This document shows, piece by piece, positions 12,321-24,776 of a stretch of DNA of 64,000 bases. The notes beneath the pieces were generated by a model, which was given only the letters and a program-made list of their open reading frames with translations, ran no database searches and was not told where the DNA came from. Both the position numbers and the translations under genes were made by a program. Every line of letters starts with the position of its first letter. The first letter of the stretch is position 1. Origin of the DNA: Gibbula magus (lineage: Eukaryota > Mollusca > Gastropoda > Trochida > Trochidae); the NCBI GenBank assembly GCA_936450465.1, contig OW388297.1, positions 49,573,630 through 49,637,629 of the forward strand. Direction: 5' to 3'.

Positions 12321-15300
12321 TTACCACAGTGCAGGGATGGCGAATGACGCCCAGGAAGCGTTGTTGCACTCAGCCGGGGGGATAAAGTCGTCTGGGTTAG
12401 GGATGCCAGCTACGATGTCGTAGTAACGTATGGTGAGGGTGTCGTTAGGACTTTCTTCAGGTCCGATAAGAAGAGTGTCGATGGGGTAACAGTTGGCCTT
12501 GCTGAACGAACCTAGGTAGGTCTCTCCTGAAAATTCATGTAATAATATAAATTTCTTTAAACGGAGGGTCATATCCTATATAAACCTATGAGAAGAAATG
12601 ATTAAGAGAAAGTGAAAACACATGAACTAATTAACGTGGGAATATACCATCTCTGTTGAGAGACTAAGCTAATTAATTAAGATTAGCCAGTGATTAAGAC
12701 TGACGCGAGTTATGTTGGTCCGTTATGTTCTGCGTAAGGGAGCTGTAGACAGACAGTTTATTCAGTATAAAGGCTAAAGACCCATAATGAACATATATTA
12801 CAATATTTAAGTAAGCGCACGTAAAATGCAAGGCATGACCCTACAAACATAAATGTGACACATTTCTACTCACGTGTTCTGAATGGCACCCTGTCTGACC
12901 ACTCCTCGGCGAAGACCTCTTCCCCTGGCCCTCCGATGTAGTACTCGTTCTCAAAGGTAGCGTTAGGGGGGATGCCGAAATAACGCCAGGCGTGGGGGAT
13001 GGATTTCGTACACTCCTTGGTCTTCAAGTTGATGTCGTAAGCGATGTTCTGGTTGTTCAAGATGAGGAACTCGTGCAATCTGGAAACAAAGAATTTATGT
13101 AATTTATAGTTTTGGTCAAGGGCAGAGAGATTTTAATTTATTTAGTCAGTTATTTATTTAGTTGTTTTGATATTTGTATATTAATTATTTATTGTTGTAT
13201 TATTGTTGTAAGTGAAAATATCACAAGACGAGTGTGCCTCTCTGCGCTTGTGAGAAAACGCAAATTTCAAAACTAAATGTGCAAGCTTTTTTAAAATTTA
13301 AAACCATATCCGTTCGATGCTATTGCTTTTGAATAAGCAGCCAATTCAATGACTTAAAATTTAGCTATATTGCCAGTCCCCGGATGAGACCGATGAATTA
13401 TCATCAACTTTCAAATCATGACATTGCTTGTAAGCTTTACGAGCCTTTCAGGTCTTACGCATTCAGGGTATTAAGAAGTCTTGCGGAACTAAATACCCTA
13501 ACCTGATGGCGCAGTATGAACCAACGTCTGAAGTTTGTTTTAGATAAAGTGTTTCACTCACTGTCTTCCAGGAATAATCTCTCGCTCCTCTTCGAACATG
13601 ACCTTCCTCTTGTTGGTGGCGTCGTATGCGATGAAAAACCGACGTATCGTGTCGTCCCTGTGGTTGATCTCCCGTCCCCTCATCTAGTATCGAGTGAGAC
13701 AATATAAAGACAGGTTTTCATGGTACAATTTGTAGTTACAACTCGAAATATTCAATTTGAAAGTGTATGCAATTCGGTTGATAAGTTGATGCGACTAGGA
13801 CCACAACTGAATTTTACTATGACATTGCTGACATATACTAATTGGTTCTCCAGAAACATCAAACGTGATCAATTCTGGATTGAACCTCCTCTGATTTTAG
13901 AGCCGCTTCACCGCGTATTGACGCATCTACTTTGTGACGTCACAATATAACCGAACAAACGGCCGATTCTAAAGTGTGTTCTACTTGTGAAAATCAAAAA
14001 AACTAAAATCAATATTTCCTGTAGCGTGTTTTGGAGCTACGCGTTCGGTTTCAATTTTAAATTTACTCGATATCAATCCAGTATGTCATGTAACATGTCT
14101 CTGATTTTCAAACACAGTAGTTTTATCTCCCAATTGTATCGTGAGTAAATCCTAGTCGCGTCAACTAATCAACCCAATTGCATTTACTTTCAGGCTGTCC
14201 TGGTTGATAGTACGAGTTGTTCCGAGAAAATGGCTGTTTACAAGCAATTTTTAGTTTACAATCGCAACAGTAAAGTATGACAGATTTTATGACTGCTTCA
14301 TTAGCTATTTTGGGATTCGTTGAATGATTTTTACCTTTTACTTATTTTGAACTCTTTAAGTATGTTGCATTAATTTCGTTGTTTAACATGTTCATGCAGT
14401 TTCTAATAAAGAAGATCATGTATGGATTATAATAACAATGCATTCATGCATTGCCTCCTGCAATGATAATATTCACGGTATTTATTAAGTTTAATATTGT
14501 TATATAGTTGTCAACATGATTCAGACGTTGTTATCGTGTATCAAATCTACATCATATCTGTACGTGTATTTGACAACTGAATTAATTGTACTTTGTGCCT
14601 CATTAAATACATATATCTAAAATTACACTCTCGAACAAGACTAATTTTAATCAGACAAAGTTCAATGTTGTTTTCTAATTGTCCACATGATTAAGACATA
14701 ACCCCCTGATGTTGTTATCGTGAAATGTAACATAGTTCTCTCTTCTTCATCTTATTTTACCTGACAGGTCATTGACACCATACCTCATTTATTATATTCA
14801 TTTAATTTGCAACAATGAACTTACGCTATCGAACGGGGTAAATTTCATGAGTTCACGTGGCTACTCTAGATTGTTATCTAATTGTCCACATGATTAAGAC
14901 GTTGTTATCACGAAGATAGAACATAGACCTACATCTTATCTACTTGACAGTACACTGGACACCAACTCGTTTACACCTTGATGGATATAGATACTGTATA
15001 GATAAAAATATGCACTGTAGACAGAAGTTATTGAGTACTTAACACGTTGTGCATTATATTAAAATGCTTGGCAAAATATCTTGAAATGTACATTGCAACT
15101 CTAGTGTTAGTTTTAAGAAAATTATTTGGTTTTATTCTTGATATTGGATCCTAATTTGCGATATTGATAAAAAAAGAGATGAATAATAGCACTTTGTTTG
15201 ATGATTTCTTAACCATGAATGGTATAAAATTCAAAGCAACATCTTAAAGTTTAAAGAGACATTTAGAAATCCAACAGAGGTAACGTGGGAGGATTGAGTT

Positions 15301-16924
15301 TGGTTTGAATTGAGTACTCTGCGCGGCTAGTGCAATTAACTAAGGAGATAGTTCGCAAAAATGCGAATAAAGCATTTGAATACATTGCGTGAGAATGAAG
15401 CATCAGATGTTGTTAAACATTTTTATCAATCGTATTACATAAATCAAAACGGTTTTGAATTTTCTTTTGAATCAATCTTCAATCATATTCTATTTTCGCT
15501 CTAGAGAATTCAACTTCTCAGAAAAGTGTATATAAATATTTTCATGGAATTTTTTTAATATAATTGCATTTTGATTTATGTGGTACTTTATCTCAAATTA
15601 TATAATTTTTATAAGAAATATATAAGAGTAGTTTTTGCTTTCAACATATTTACAGTTCATGTTTTTATTTCTTACACAAACACTTAACACCTACACGTGG
15701 ATAAATACCGTCACATCAATTAACACCTACACATTAACACAACGATCTCTGGGTACTTTTGTCGTGGATTTATCTGTCCATAAAGTGGTGAAATCAACAC
15801 CATTTTATGTAGATATCATACGTCAGTGACAGGTAAGTTATACATTACACATATATAACATGATCAGTTCTGTAAAGTATGTACATAACCAAAATCGCTT
15901 AATGTAAAGTTCAAATTTCACGTAAAAGTATTTAGCGGTATCGCATTTCGTTGCAAAGTTCAGATTATTGTGAAAGCTCAATTTTAAAGGGGCAGTAGCA
16001 CGTTTTTTCGCTCATATAAGTTGATGAAATGTATTTGAAAAATAATTTCACCAATAGTAAAACATCCTTCTCTCTTCGGAAAATAACGTTTAAAATGAGT
16101 GTACATGTTTCGGTAAAGCCATGGATTCGTTTTTGTAATACAAAATAATAAATTGTGTTCACAATAAAAAGGCATTCATGCAATTTTTGCTTTATACACA
16201 ACATAGTTTTTACCACTACAGATAATTGGTTTGTGTAACAAGATGTTTTACCCTCTAAAGTTAATTTAAATGACATAAACTATCATTGTAAACGGGAAAT
16301 TTGAAAAAATAAATTTGGCAAAAAACGTGCTACTGCCCCTTTAAGACTTATGTCAATACAAGCTATCGTTTTCAGTGCAAGTAGATTCACAACGCTCTAT
16401 ACCATACATACTTCTTACGTATATCTAAAAACAAAAAGGGACCCCTTAATCGAAGAATAATAGCCAAACACGATTATTGAGTACCGTTTAAATGCATTAA
16501 ACATCATGCCAACAAATTAAACTATTCAATTAATTCGTGATTCATGACGAATCAAACAATGAAATTATCATTTATTACATAATATAATGCATATGCAATA
16601 ACGAAAATGTGTATTTTCAGTAACTAATGATATTCTTAAAAAATAAAAATGAAACACTCACGACACTTAAATGTCATCAACATTAAATTCTTGAAATATT
16701 GACCAAAAGAATAATTTTAATTGGCAACAATTCGAAAAATATATGCATTCAAAGGAAGATTAATTAACCTAGATCATTATGATATCCGAGTTTGCTTAAT
16801 GTACTCAATCAGAATTTAGATGCATACTGACCGTTAGTTGAGGGGGAGTGATACAAGGGGTGGGCAGTTGAGCCCAGGCCCCTACGGCCAGAAGGACACA
16901 CGCGACCAGGGCTAATTTGGACAT
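12321..16924 (-). CDS. ependymin-related secreted protein, gene 1 (4 coding exons)
   Basis: Exons on the minus strand: 16924-16832, 13683-13562, 13079-12874, 12526-12321. All introns are GT-AG (donors GTCAGT, GTGAGT, GTGAGT), phases 0, 2, 1, giving 208 residues. Residues 1-18 form a signal peptide (MSKLALVACVLLAVGAWA). The mature part has four cysteines (24, 95, 153, 194) and potential N-glycosylation sites in NAT (111), NDT (168) and NAS (196). Family motifs are PC..PPQ near the N-terminus, INLKTKECTKS, GIPPNAT, and the end YYDIV.GIPNP..FIPPAEC. Ependymins are secreted, often calcium-binding glycoproteins with a lipocalin-like pocket; molluscs have many paralogues, some in mantle or gut. The start is fixed by the TATA box 43-51 bases upstream. 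Gene 2 lies 9 kb upstream in the same direction. Intron 1 (3.1 kb) holds a TTAA element and a tandem repeat. The ligand and tissue are unknown. Confidence 0.92.
14500..14965. repeat. degenerate tandem repeat in intron 1 of gene 1
   Basis: Three diverged units of roughly 170-200 bases share 'ctaattgtccacatgattaa', 'gacgttgttatcgtg' and an 'acatcttat...tgacag' phrase (starts near 14506, 14676 and 14878). Confidence 0.65.
15988..16340 (-). mobile_element. TTAA element family A, copy 2
   Basis: 353 bases, TTAA at 15984-15987 and 16341-16344. Both ends match AGGGGCAGTAGCACG exactly as inverted repeats. It is in reverse orientation relative to copy 1 and sits in intron 1 of ependymin-related gene 1. 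This is the best preserved pair of family A termini in the window. Frames inside it are not genes. Confidence 0.93.
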
Positions 16925-16966
16925 CTTGACCAGTTGAAGACCACGGGAGCAGAGGGTGGGTGGATA

Positions 16967-16998
16967 CTTTATATACCGGCTTTTCACGCGGTCACGTG
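16967..16998 (-). promoter_or_regulatory. core promoter of ependymin-related gene 1
   Basis: TATATAAAG on the minus strand at 16975-16967, ending 43 bases before the ATG at 16924, implies a 5' UTR of about 15-20 bases. CACGTG (16993-16998, within GTCACGTG on the plus strand) lies 17 bases beyond the TATA box. The same layout is found at gene 2. Confidence 0.75.
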
Positions 16999-17399
16999 GT
17001 GTGATATCTTTCGTATCACATGTTTAGACATGCGGCAAGTGTTATCACCTGACATTTGAAATGTACATTGTACATGTATATTACTATCGTGTTGTACATT
17101 TCTTGACAGTGGGAGGCGATTAGTCAATTCAACAATGCAATTGTGGCAAAGTGCAATCCCTCTAAATCGTCAAGGAAAGACATTTAATTAAGCGAGATGG
17201 GATAAAATTTGTCAATACATATATGTCGGTTTACAGGGAGTGTCGGATATGAGTGTCTACGAAGAGTGCACTACAGCTGCATACCGAAAGTTTGTTCACC
17301 TATGTGTATCATAGTGCAAATATCATGTAAATTGACGTTCATTGTAACGTCAATAAAATTGCATCAAATACAAATAGAAGGTGTATATACTCGTAAAAA

Positions 17400-17970
17400 C
17401 AGATTCCCCCTTCCCCCAATTGAGTTTCAGTTATTACCCTTCTAAAAGACAAAGTCCACAATGTTGCCATGGAAACAAAAAAAAAATAAATAAAAAAAGT
17501 TCAAACACTCAACAGGCACATCTACATAATATCGGGAGGTAGTGTATCAAATTTGGTGAGGATAGGTTGCATAGTTTAAGAGGTCTGCTCCGGAAACAAA
17601 ACCCTACCCTTCAAAAGGACAAAGTCCAAATTAATGCAATGGAAACTAAAAAAAGTTAAACCCCCCAAAAGCACACTACATTTGGTGAGGATTGGTCAAG
17701 TAGTTTTAGAGATCTAAATTTTATTACAGAAACAAACCCTTTCAAATAGACAAAATTTAAATTTTTACCATGGAAACAAAAAATTCATGTTTTTATCAAA
17801 TCTGAAACCCCCAAAAGGCACATCCGCATGATAAGGAGAGACTGTATACCAAATTTGGTGAAGATTGGTCTAGTAGTTTTGAAGATGTGCTCCGGAAACA
17901 ACCCATACCCTTCAAACAGTCCAAATTGTTACAATGGGCAAAAAAGCAAAAAAAGCTGAAACCCTTACGA
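17400..17970. repeat. dispersed/tandem repeat G, copy 1
   Basis: Four diverged units of about 100-140 bases share 'cccttcaaa.agacaaagtcc', 'accatggaaacaaaa', 'accccc.aaaaggcacat', 'accaaatttggtgaggattg' and 'tctgctccggaaacaa'. Matches the block at 26.37-26.66 kb. This family is common in mollusc introns and flanks. Confidence 0.8.
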
Positions 17971-18620
17971 TAAAGGAGTTTCCCATCATTAATGTACTTG
18001 AAGAAATGCTATATGGAAAACTGTTTGTTGGGGTTTATTTAGATTTGACAACAAAGCAGAAACAATCTTATGGAAATATCCCAAAACTCAAAACATGACT
18101 GATTATCTAGAAACTACCAGTTGTTTGTTTAAGACTGTAGGCGTTATTCCCTGTAGACGTTAGTAGACTCCACCGATGTAAGTGCAATGCATATCTAAAG
18201 AGGCTTCCCGTGATATTTTCAGAATCAATTAACATAAATTTGAAACAGACTTTAAATACATGCAAATACATTCAGCTACAGTTTCAATATATAACTCAAT
18301 ATTAAAATACTTCATTTGTCAATTTTTCCACGAAATTTGTTTTAAATACTGTTAAAAAATTACAAAGTCTAATACCCCGATTACATGCGACCGTACACAT
18401 ACGTATGTATTAATACTCGTGTGTATATCTGCTCCTGGTATGTATTTCCTCATGTAAACGCATAGTATGTATACTTTAACTCCCATATGCAAATATACTC
18501 CAGGTGTATATATACTTATAAAAGTATATTTCTGCATATAAACGGGGGATAAGATGATCCGTATAATATAAATCTGTATGTCAGGCAAGAACACACGATT
18601 AGAACACACACGGTATTATC
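17971..18620. other. non-coding, nothing recognised
   Basis: Contains AT-rich DNA and 'gtatatatac'-type short palindromes at 18.4-18.55 kb. No gene is supported. Confidence 0.4.
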
Positions 18621-18849
18621 AGGGCTCCGTTCAATAACAGCGAGCGCTTAAATTGCTCATTGATCGCTCAATGTAGCGCTCAAGTAGCGCTCAAGTAGCG
18701 CTAATTCTCTCTTGAACGACTCAGTGCAAATTCCTCGAAGTTCGCTCGCCTTGCTACGTAGCGCTACTTTGAGCAATCGCGTTCAAGAGAGGTTTAAAAG
18801 TAATCGTTAATTGAGCGATTACTTTGAAACCTCTCTTGAACACGGCTCA
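18621..18849. mobile_element. palindromic element D, copy 1
   Basis: About 229 bases of nested inverted repeats: AGGGCTCCGTTC and GAACACGGCTC at the ends, TAGCGCTCAAG repeats on the left arm and GTAATCG...CGATTAC near the right end. Strongly similar to the copy at 30.06-30.29 kb. Confidence 0.85.
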
Positions 18850-19170
18850 GGTACTCTGATTAGAGAGTCCCAGTTTTTATGTAATCAGGGAGTTATAACT
18901 TTATTCAGAATATACGTTTTTGTTTTCTTATCTGTTAAACGACGTTTCTTTTGGCATTATAGCGATATTCACGGCATATCAGAATAGGTAATTGGTAATT
19001 AGGTTATTGTGATATATCGTCAATTTTATGTAAAGTCGCAAACACCTTTTTCTAGCACTTCCAACAGTGACACTTTGCATTGTTTTAGTTAAGTTCATAT
19101 TAATTCATATCATTGTATATCACAATCATTTATGCTGTTTTAAAACCGATAATTTAAGTTCAACTTTTAA

Positions 19171-19655
19171 AGGCGCTGAAGCAAGTTTTTCTCACGGAAA
19201 TAAACTGATATCACGAAATAAATAAAGTAAATAAGTGTTACCAATGGCGAAATAATACTCTTACACGAATGTACATTGTTCGGTTAAGCCATGCGAGTTC
19301 ATTTCCCTTCCAGCGGCCATTTTTATGTGTTCACATTAAAATGGCCGCTCGAAGGTGGTTCAAGTGATCTAACCGCTGTAGCGATACCTAAACACTCATA
19401 GTTCTATGACAGAATGATCAAATTATTTTGTTGTCTGAGACCTACAAATCTACCTCTCACACTGAAGAGTTCCACACCACTGTCGCTTTATGAAAAAAAC
19501 GCTTTCAGTACGGAAAACTGTTTTATACGGAAACAGCTTATCGGGTCGTGTAATGAGATCTTTTATCCTCTAACATAACAATATGTTGTATAAACTTTAA
19601 TGATAAATCGCAAATTTGAGAAAACAAGATATGCAAAAAAAATGCTACAGCGCCT
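19171..19655 (+). mobile_element. TTAA element family B, copy 2
   Basis: 485 bases between TTAA motifs (19167-19170 and 19656-19659). Ends are AGGCGCTGAAGCAAG and the complement of AGGCGCTGTAGCATT. The interior contains AAAATGGCCGCTCGAAG and 'cactgaagagttccacacca'. Non-coding. Confidence 0.88.
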
Positions 19656-19659
19656 TTAA

Positions 19660-20948
19660 TGTATTTGTAATTCGTTCACAAGTAAATCATTCATGCATTG
19701 TCAACTGGGTACCTATATTATAATGGTTGTTTGAATATGAAGAAGAACTCAATTTAATTGTTGATCATCTTAGCGCTTTGACATGCACTATATAAATGCA
19801 TTAGTGTAATGGTACTCATGGAAACTTAACCTGAACAGGAGCTTTATGAGAAAGAAATGTTAGAGCATATCTCCCAATATATACATGCTCCATCAAACTT
19901 GATACACATGATCCCTAGATGTGCCTTTTCTCGGTAAATCCTATGTGTGGCTTCCATTTTATCTGGTTTCCATGGAAACAGATGCTCTATGAAGATGGCA
20001 TTTTATCCATACCATGTATCATATCTCAGAAACTGTACATATAATTTATATAGCTCTATCAGATTTGAAATACTTATAAATCATAATCTTTAGAGATGGT
20101 TGTGTGCTTTAGACCTTATTGTGACTTCATTTTGTGAAATTCGTATTGCAATACGAGAAGTCACCTCTATAGATAATTCACAACAAGTTTATATTTATGT
20201 CAACACTACTTTTCTCAACGAATAAATCAGCAATAACTTGGAACAGTGCAAAACATTGAAAACACCTCTGTAACTGTATGCACCCATCCAACCTTTCATA
20301 TATATAAATACGTATCCATTGATGTTATTTTTATTTATTCAAAGTCTCTTTGACTTAAGCAGGTTAAGGTGTTATGTGAGCTAAGCTTGCTAATACACCT
20401 TTACGCCGAACATGATTTAAATGTTAATGTTTATTGTGGCCATCCCTACAGATAAAGCTTTGTATTTAACTGTTTCATGAACATTTATACTTAGATTAAA
20501 TGTTCTATAGGCTTGTGACATTTTTGCATTGGCAATGTTGAATGGTAAACATGATATTATGTCTAAATAAATGGGTAAATACAACATTCTCTGAAATGAA
20601 ATTATGTTATTTGTATCAACTTTGTTAAAACTTCGTTAATTAATTTTCAGTTGCGAATTTGGCTTCACCCGCATCATCACAGATTATACACATTGTTCCC
20701 CAAATGCAGTCGGCTTGAAAATCCTCATGTGTCGCCCTTACATGTATTTACTTATTTATCTAATTTCTATTTAAAACCCGTATTATTGCTATTTTACATA
20801 CCTATATTAACGAATATATTATACACTGTTCTATCTTGTAAAGTGACTCATAAGCCAAAAATTGGCTGGTTGCTAAAACATATATTATGTCTTTTAATCT
20901 TCCTTTTTACAATGTATATTTAACTGGTGACACTGTAACAAACTATCT
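19660..20948. other. non-coding, nothing recognised
   Basis: 1.3 kb of AT-rich DNA. A short hydrophobic frame at 20.65-20.92 kb has no start context, splice sites or family resemblance. Nothing else is supported. Confidence 0.4.
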
Positions 20949-20981
20949 CTGTCTGTTTGTCTGTCTGTATGTCTGTCTGTC
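20949..20981. repeat. (TGTC)n microsatellite
   Basis: About eight TGTC units, one interrupted as TGTA. Confidence 0.9.
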
Positions 20982-21089
20982 ATGTTGTTACAAACATCAC
21001 AAATGTCTACTTCGAGGTAGCAAATCGTCCCCTGCACAGCTGAGTTGATCAGCTTCAATTGGCGCTGCTCTCCGTATGGGTGAACCGCT

Positions 21090-21215
21090 TCTTGGAGTTT
21101 GAAGTGTTGATTACCTCCCCTCATCTTCCGCACACATCGGGCGAGATATGCTTTTACAAGAAATTCATAATAACAACTCGACGGGAAAACTTGTGACTTG
21201 GTCAGCGCCCCCTGT
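21090..21215 (-). CDS. candidate exon, inverted partner of 24637-24770 (unknown protein)
   Basis: On the minus strand a good acceptor (TTTGTCCTACAG, ending 21216) opens a frame reading GALTKSQVFPSSC, then YYEFLVKAYLARCVRKM. The plus-strand segment at 24.64 kb reads YPSSC, then EYECLVNAYFARCVRKM. The two are homologous at base level over about 65 bases as an inverted repeat, and the protein similarity is better than the flanks, suggesting past coding constraint. A GTAATC near 21106 could be a weak donor. I do not recognise the family. It could equally be a gene fragment. Confidence 0.4.
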
Positions 21216-21244
21216 AGGACAAACAGAGTTTCGTCCCTTTCATT

Positions 21245-21300
21245 GACCAATCAAATCGCTCGTTACGAACCCAGTCTTTCTATTTAAATAAAAGGAGTCT
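21245..21300 (+). promoter_or_regulatory. CCAAT and TATA-like motifs between the inverted exons
   Basis: TTGACCAATCAAAT (near 21243-21256) is followed about 30 bases later by TATTTAAATA (near 21281). The segment lies in the roughly 250-base gap between two diverging exon copies, so it could be a shared or bidirectional promoter remnant. Evidence is motif spacing only. Confidence 0.25.
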
Positions 21301-21474
21301 TCAAAGTCAGAAATAATTTCAAATTAATCCCTTAGTTACGTTGCGACAAAAGTCATAAAAACGATGCGTAAATATAGGTCACCAAAAAATGGTAGATTTA
21401 TAATCAGAAATGAAATATTTGCTTCCGCTTAATTGTTGGTAACACATCGCGACAGAAGTGCGTTTTGTATCCGC

Positions 21475-24400
21475 GCATTTGATTGGCCTACGCCATAGCT
21501 CAATAATAAGGCTACTTCCTGTCTCAATGTATCATGTATTTTACTTATGTAAAAATGGCAGCTCCGTTGTTGATTATGTCATCACCCCTCACGAATGTTT
21601 GTCATCATTTTCTGACTTTAATGTAATTAAAATGTCTTCGATTATTGATGGTCAGAATATGCCAAATGTTATTCCCGATCATTCAGTTTTTGTCTGGGAA
21701 ATGCCAGCCCCACTTGTTGGTAATAACAGTTTCTGTAAACCTCATATGTCTGATAACTCAAGGCATAAGCAGTATCGTAAGGATACAATTGGCTCTGATT
21801 TTATGAAAGACGACCGATCATTAGAGTTAATTAGTGATGCTATTGATAAGATTGAATCTCACTTGTCTGTTCAGAATGATGTAAATGGTGCTTACGATGA
21901 GTTTTTGTCATGTATGTATGTTAAACTCGACAAGAAGGCCGGTTGTGTATATAACAGGAAACAGAGTAATACGGGTAAATCGTTTTATAAGCCTTATTGG
22001 TGTGAGGAGCTCCAGGTTCAGTGGGATTGTGTTCGCTCATGTGAGAGAGATTGGTTAAAGTGTAAGTCTCCTTTTAGGAAAGGTGTTTTGCGTCAGAAAT
22101 ATATGGCAGAAAGGAAGTGTTTCGATAGACTACTGCGTAGATTTAGACGGTTGTATCAAGCGTCCGAGCAGAAGAGGCTGTTAGATAAGTGTAGTAATAA
22201 ATATAGTAAGGAATTTTGGAAAGCTATTGGTGAAATTGGGATAGGAAGTGAACGACGTGGCAATATTCCATGGGAGGTAACTCGCAATGGTGCATCTCTT
22301 ACAGATAGGGATAGCGTTTTGGAGGCTTGGAAGGATGATTATGAATCATTGTATAATGTTGACAGTTCGTCGGACTTTGATAATGATCATTTACGTCAGA
22401 TTTCAACGGATGTTGCTAGTGGTGAGGTTGACTCTGGCCAGTTCGATACGTCTATTCTCGATACTCCTATTTCACGTGATGAAGTAATTCAGGTTGTCAA
22501 TCGGGCAAAGTGTGGTAAAGCTGTTGGTTTTGATTTAATACCTGCAGAATCTCTTAAGAACAATGCTACTGTGGAATCTCTTCTTAAATTTTTTGAAAAT
22601 AATGTATGTCCAGACATTTGGCGTAAGAGTATTATCTTCCCAATCAAAAAGGCGGACTCTGATCCAACTGATCCTTTGGGCTATCGTGGTATATCTTTAT
22701 TATCTATTCCTTGCAAGGTCTATTCTGATATTTTAAATACAAGGTTTTCAAAGTGGTTAGAAAATAACGATCTATTGGCAGAGGAGCAGAATGGTTTTCG
22801 CAGTAAGCGTAGTACAATTGAACATATCTATAGTCTGTATAATATTATTAATAACAGGAAGTCTTTGAAACGGACAACTTTTGTTTGTTACATAGATGCA
22901 ATGAAGGCGTTTGATAGAGTAAATATAAATTATCTTGGTATAAACTTTTAAAACTCGGCGTAAATGGGAAGTTTTATCATGCTGTCAGATCCTTATATGA
23001 TAAAAATCAGTCTTGTGTTTCTCTCAATGGTTGTTTCACTGATGACTTTTCAGTCCATAGTGGTGTAAAGCAGGGTTGCGTCTTGTCGCCAACTCTATTT
23101 TCGTTATATATTAATGATTTGGTTGAGGAATTTAACAGTTTAGGTTGTAGCATTGATGTGGACGGACGGGTAATTAGTTTACTCCTACATGCAGATGATG
23201 TTGCTCTTCTTGCTGGTGACGAGAAATCTTTACAGCGTATGCTAAACTGTGTTTCGGCTTGGTGCAGAAAATGGCGCCTTCAAATAAACAGTAAAAAATC
23301 TCAAATCATTCATTATAGGCCCAATTCTATAGCTAAATCAAGTTTTGATTTTACGTGTGGCTCCGAATCAATCGAAATTATCCATGCATATAAGTATTTG
23401 GGCATTTGGTTACATGAACATCTGAATTTGAATTTTACAGCCAAGGAAATTGCGAAGTCAGCAAGCAGAGCATTAAGTGTAATAATCAGTAAGTCTAAGG
23501 CAGTTGGAAGAATGTCCTATGATGTTTTTAATTCACTGTATGATAACCTTGTGCAACCTATTTTATCTTATGGTTCAGCTATTTGGGGGATTAGAGAATT
23601 TAGATGTATAAACACTGTTCAAAACAGGGCCAGCCGTTTCTTTCTTGGTGTGGGTAATAAAACTGCTAATTCTGCAGTCAGGGGTGAAATGGGGTGGCTA
23701 TCCTGCATTTCAAAACAACGAATAGAAACTATCCGTTTTTGGAGGAAATTAAACATGGCTGAACCATCAAGATTAACAAGTTGTTTTAAAACCTGGTCTT
23801 TAAAGTTTAGAAAGTCTTGGGATAGTTCAATAATTAATCTTATCTCCCAAGCTGATTTTCCAATTCATAATGTATTTTCTGTCACCAATCTGGAGTTTCT
23901 CACAATTAGAGAAAAAATAATTGGTATAGATCAAGAAAACTGGCTACGTAGTATATGGAATGATAATGGGCAGAGTAATGGTAATAAACTTAGAACATTT
24001 AGATTATTTAAAAGCACTCTGACAGTTTCACCCTATGTTCGCTCAGTGTCAGACCGCGCTCAGCGAAGTATCCTTGCAAAACTAAGATGTGGTTCTCTCT
24101 CTTTAGAGATAGAATTAGGTCGTTTTTCTCGTCCGAAAACCCCATTAAATCATCGTCAATGTAAATGCTGTAATTCTCCTGAAATAGAAGATGCGATACA
24201 CTTTCTAACTTCTTGTCAGCTTTACTCAGATATCAGGTCCCCGTTATGGTTAAAAGCGCAAGCTATTCACAATCAGTTTACAAATCTTTCTCAAACAGAT
24301 CAAGCCATATTTCTCTTGCAGTCACCCAAACTCTCCCAACCACTTGCCGCTACAACACGCGCTATGTTTAGATGCAGGAAATACATAATTTCTTAAAAAT

Positions 24401-24636
24401 CAATCTTATATTGCTCTCTTGAGGCTTTTTATAAAAAAAACCCTGTTGATATTTGTGATATACTTTAACCATTTTAGCGCTTAATGCGCTTTTAGCTACC
24501 GTATTTTAATGTGTTTTAGTGTCTCATAGGCCATTGTTGGCCGGACGGCGTGCTATATTTACCGTTTATAATATCTAGTCTGAAGTATATGTACGCTGTG
24601 TGACACCTAAATAAAATATTTTTCTTCTTCTTCTTC
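21475..24636 (+). mobile_element. LINE 1: 5'-truncated non-LTR retrotransposon
   Basis: Starts inside the endonuclease domain and ends with a non-coding tail, AATAAAATA and a (TTC)n terminus at 24622-24637. The 9-mer TTGTATCCG occurs immediately before the element (21466-21474) and immediately after it (near 24637-24646), a candidate target site duplication. The element lies within a candidate exon whose remainder begins at 24637. The exact 5' junction is inferred from the duplication rather than from family alignment. Confidence 0.88.
21530..24396 (+). pseudogene. LINE 1 endonuclease (end)/reverse transcriptase, one frameshift
   Basis: The first part (to 22951) carries the end of an APE-type endonuclease (GSSVVDYVI, then SDFNV and PDHSVF) and the first RT blocks: GKAVGFDLIPAES, YRGISLLS, EEQNGFRSKRST and the palm motif YIDAMKAFDRV. 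About 22935 the frame shifts by one base. The continuation (from about 22936) has SGVKQGCVLSPTLFSLYIND, LLHADDVALLA (HADD in place of the usual YADD or FADD), WRLQINSKKSQ, and a C-terminal Cys/His cluster (CKCC, then H, then C) near residues of 24.16-24.22 kb, ending with TAA at 24396. A single missing base in the run after TATCTT explains the break, so decay is recent. I did not assign a clade. Confidence 0.9.
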
Positions 24637-24770
24637 TTGTATCCGTCGAGTTGTCGCAAGAGTGAATATGAATGTCTTGTAAATGCATATTTCGCCCGAT
24701 GCGTGCGGAAGATGACCTGCCCTTTACTGAGGCATGAGGCATTTGAATTGTGTAGTCAACATGGACAAGA
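24637..24770 (+). CDS. candidate exon split by LINE 1 (partner of the exon at 21.1 kb)
   Basis: The open frame starting YPSSC at 24642 continues through ECLVNAYFARCVRKMTCPLL and ends at a TGA near 24776. The 5' part of the exon appears on the other side of LINE 1, where CGACAG then AAGTGCGTTTTGTATCCG (about 21449-21474) aligns with the start of the inverted partner. Four or more cysteines suggest a small secreted or extracellular domain, but no signal peptide or neighbouring exon is visible. Insertion of the LINE probably disrupts this copy. Confidence 0.35.
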
Positions 24771-24776
24771 GACTTG

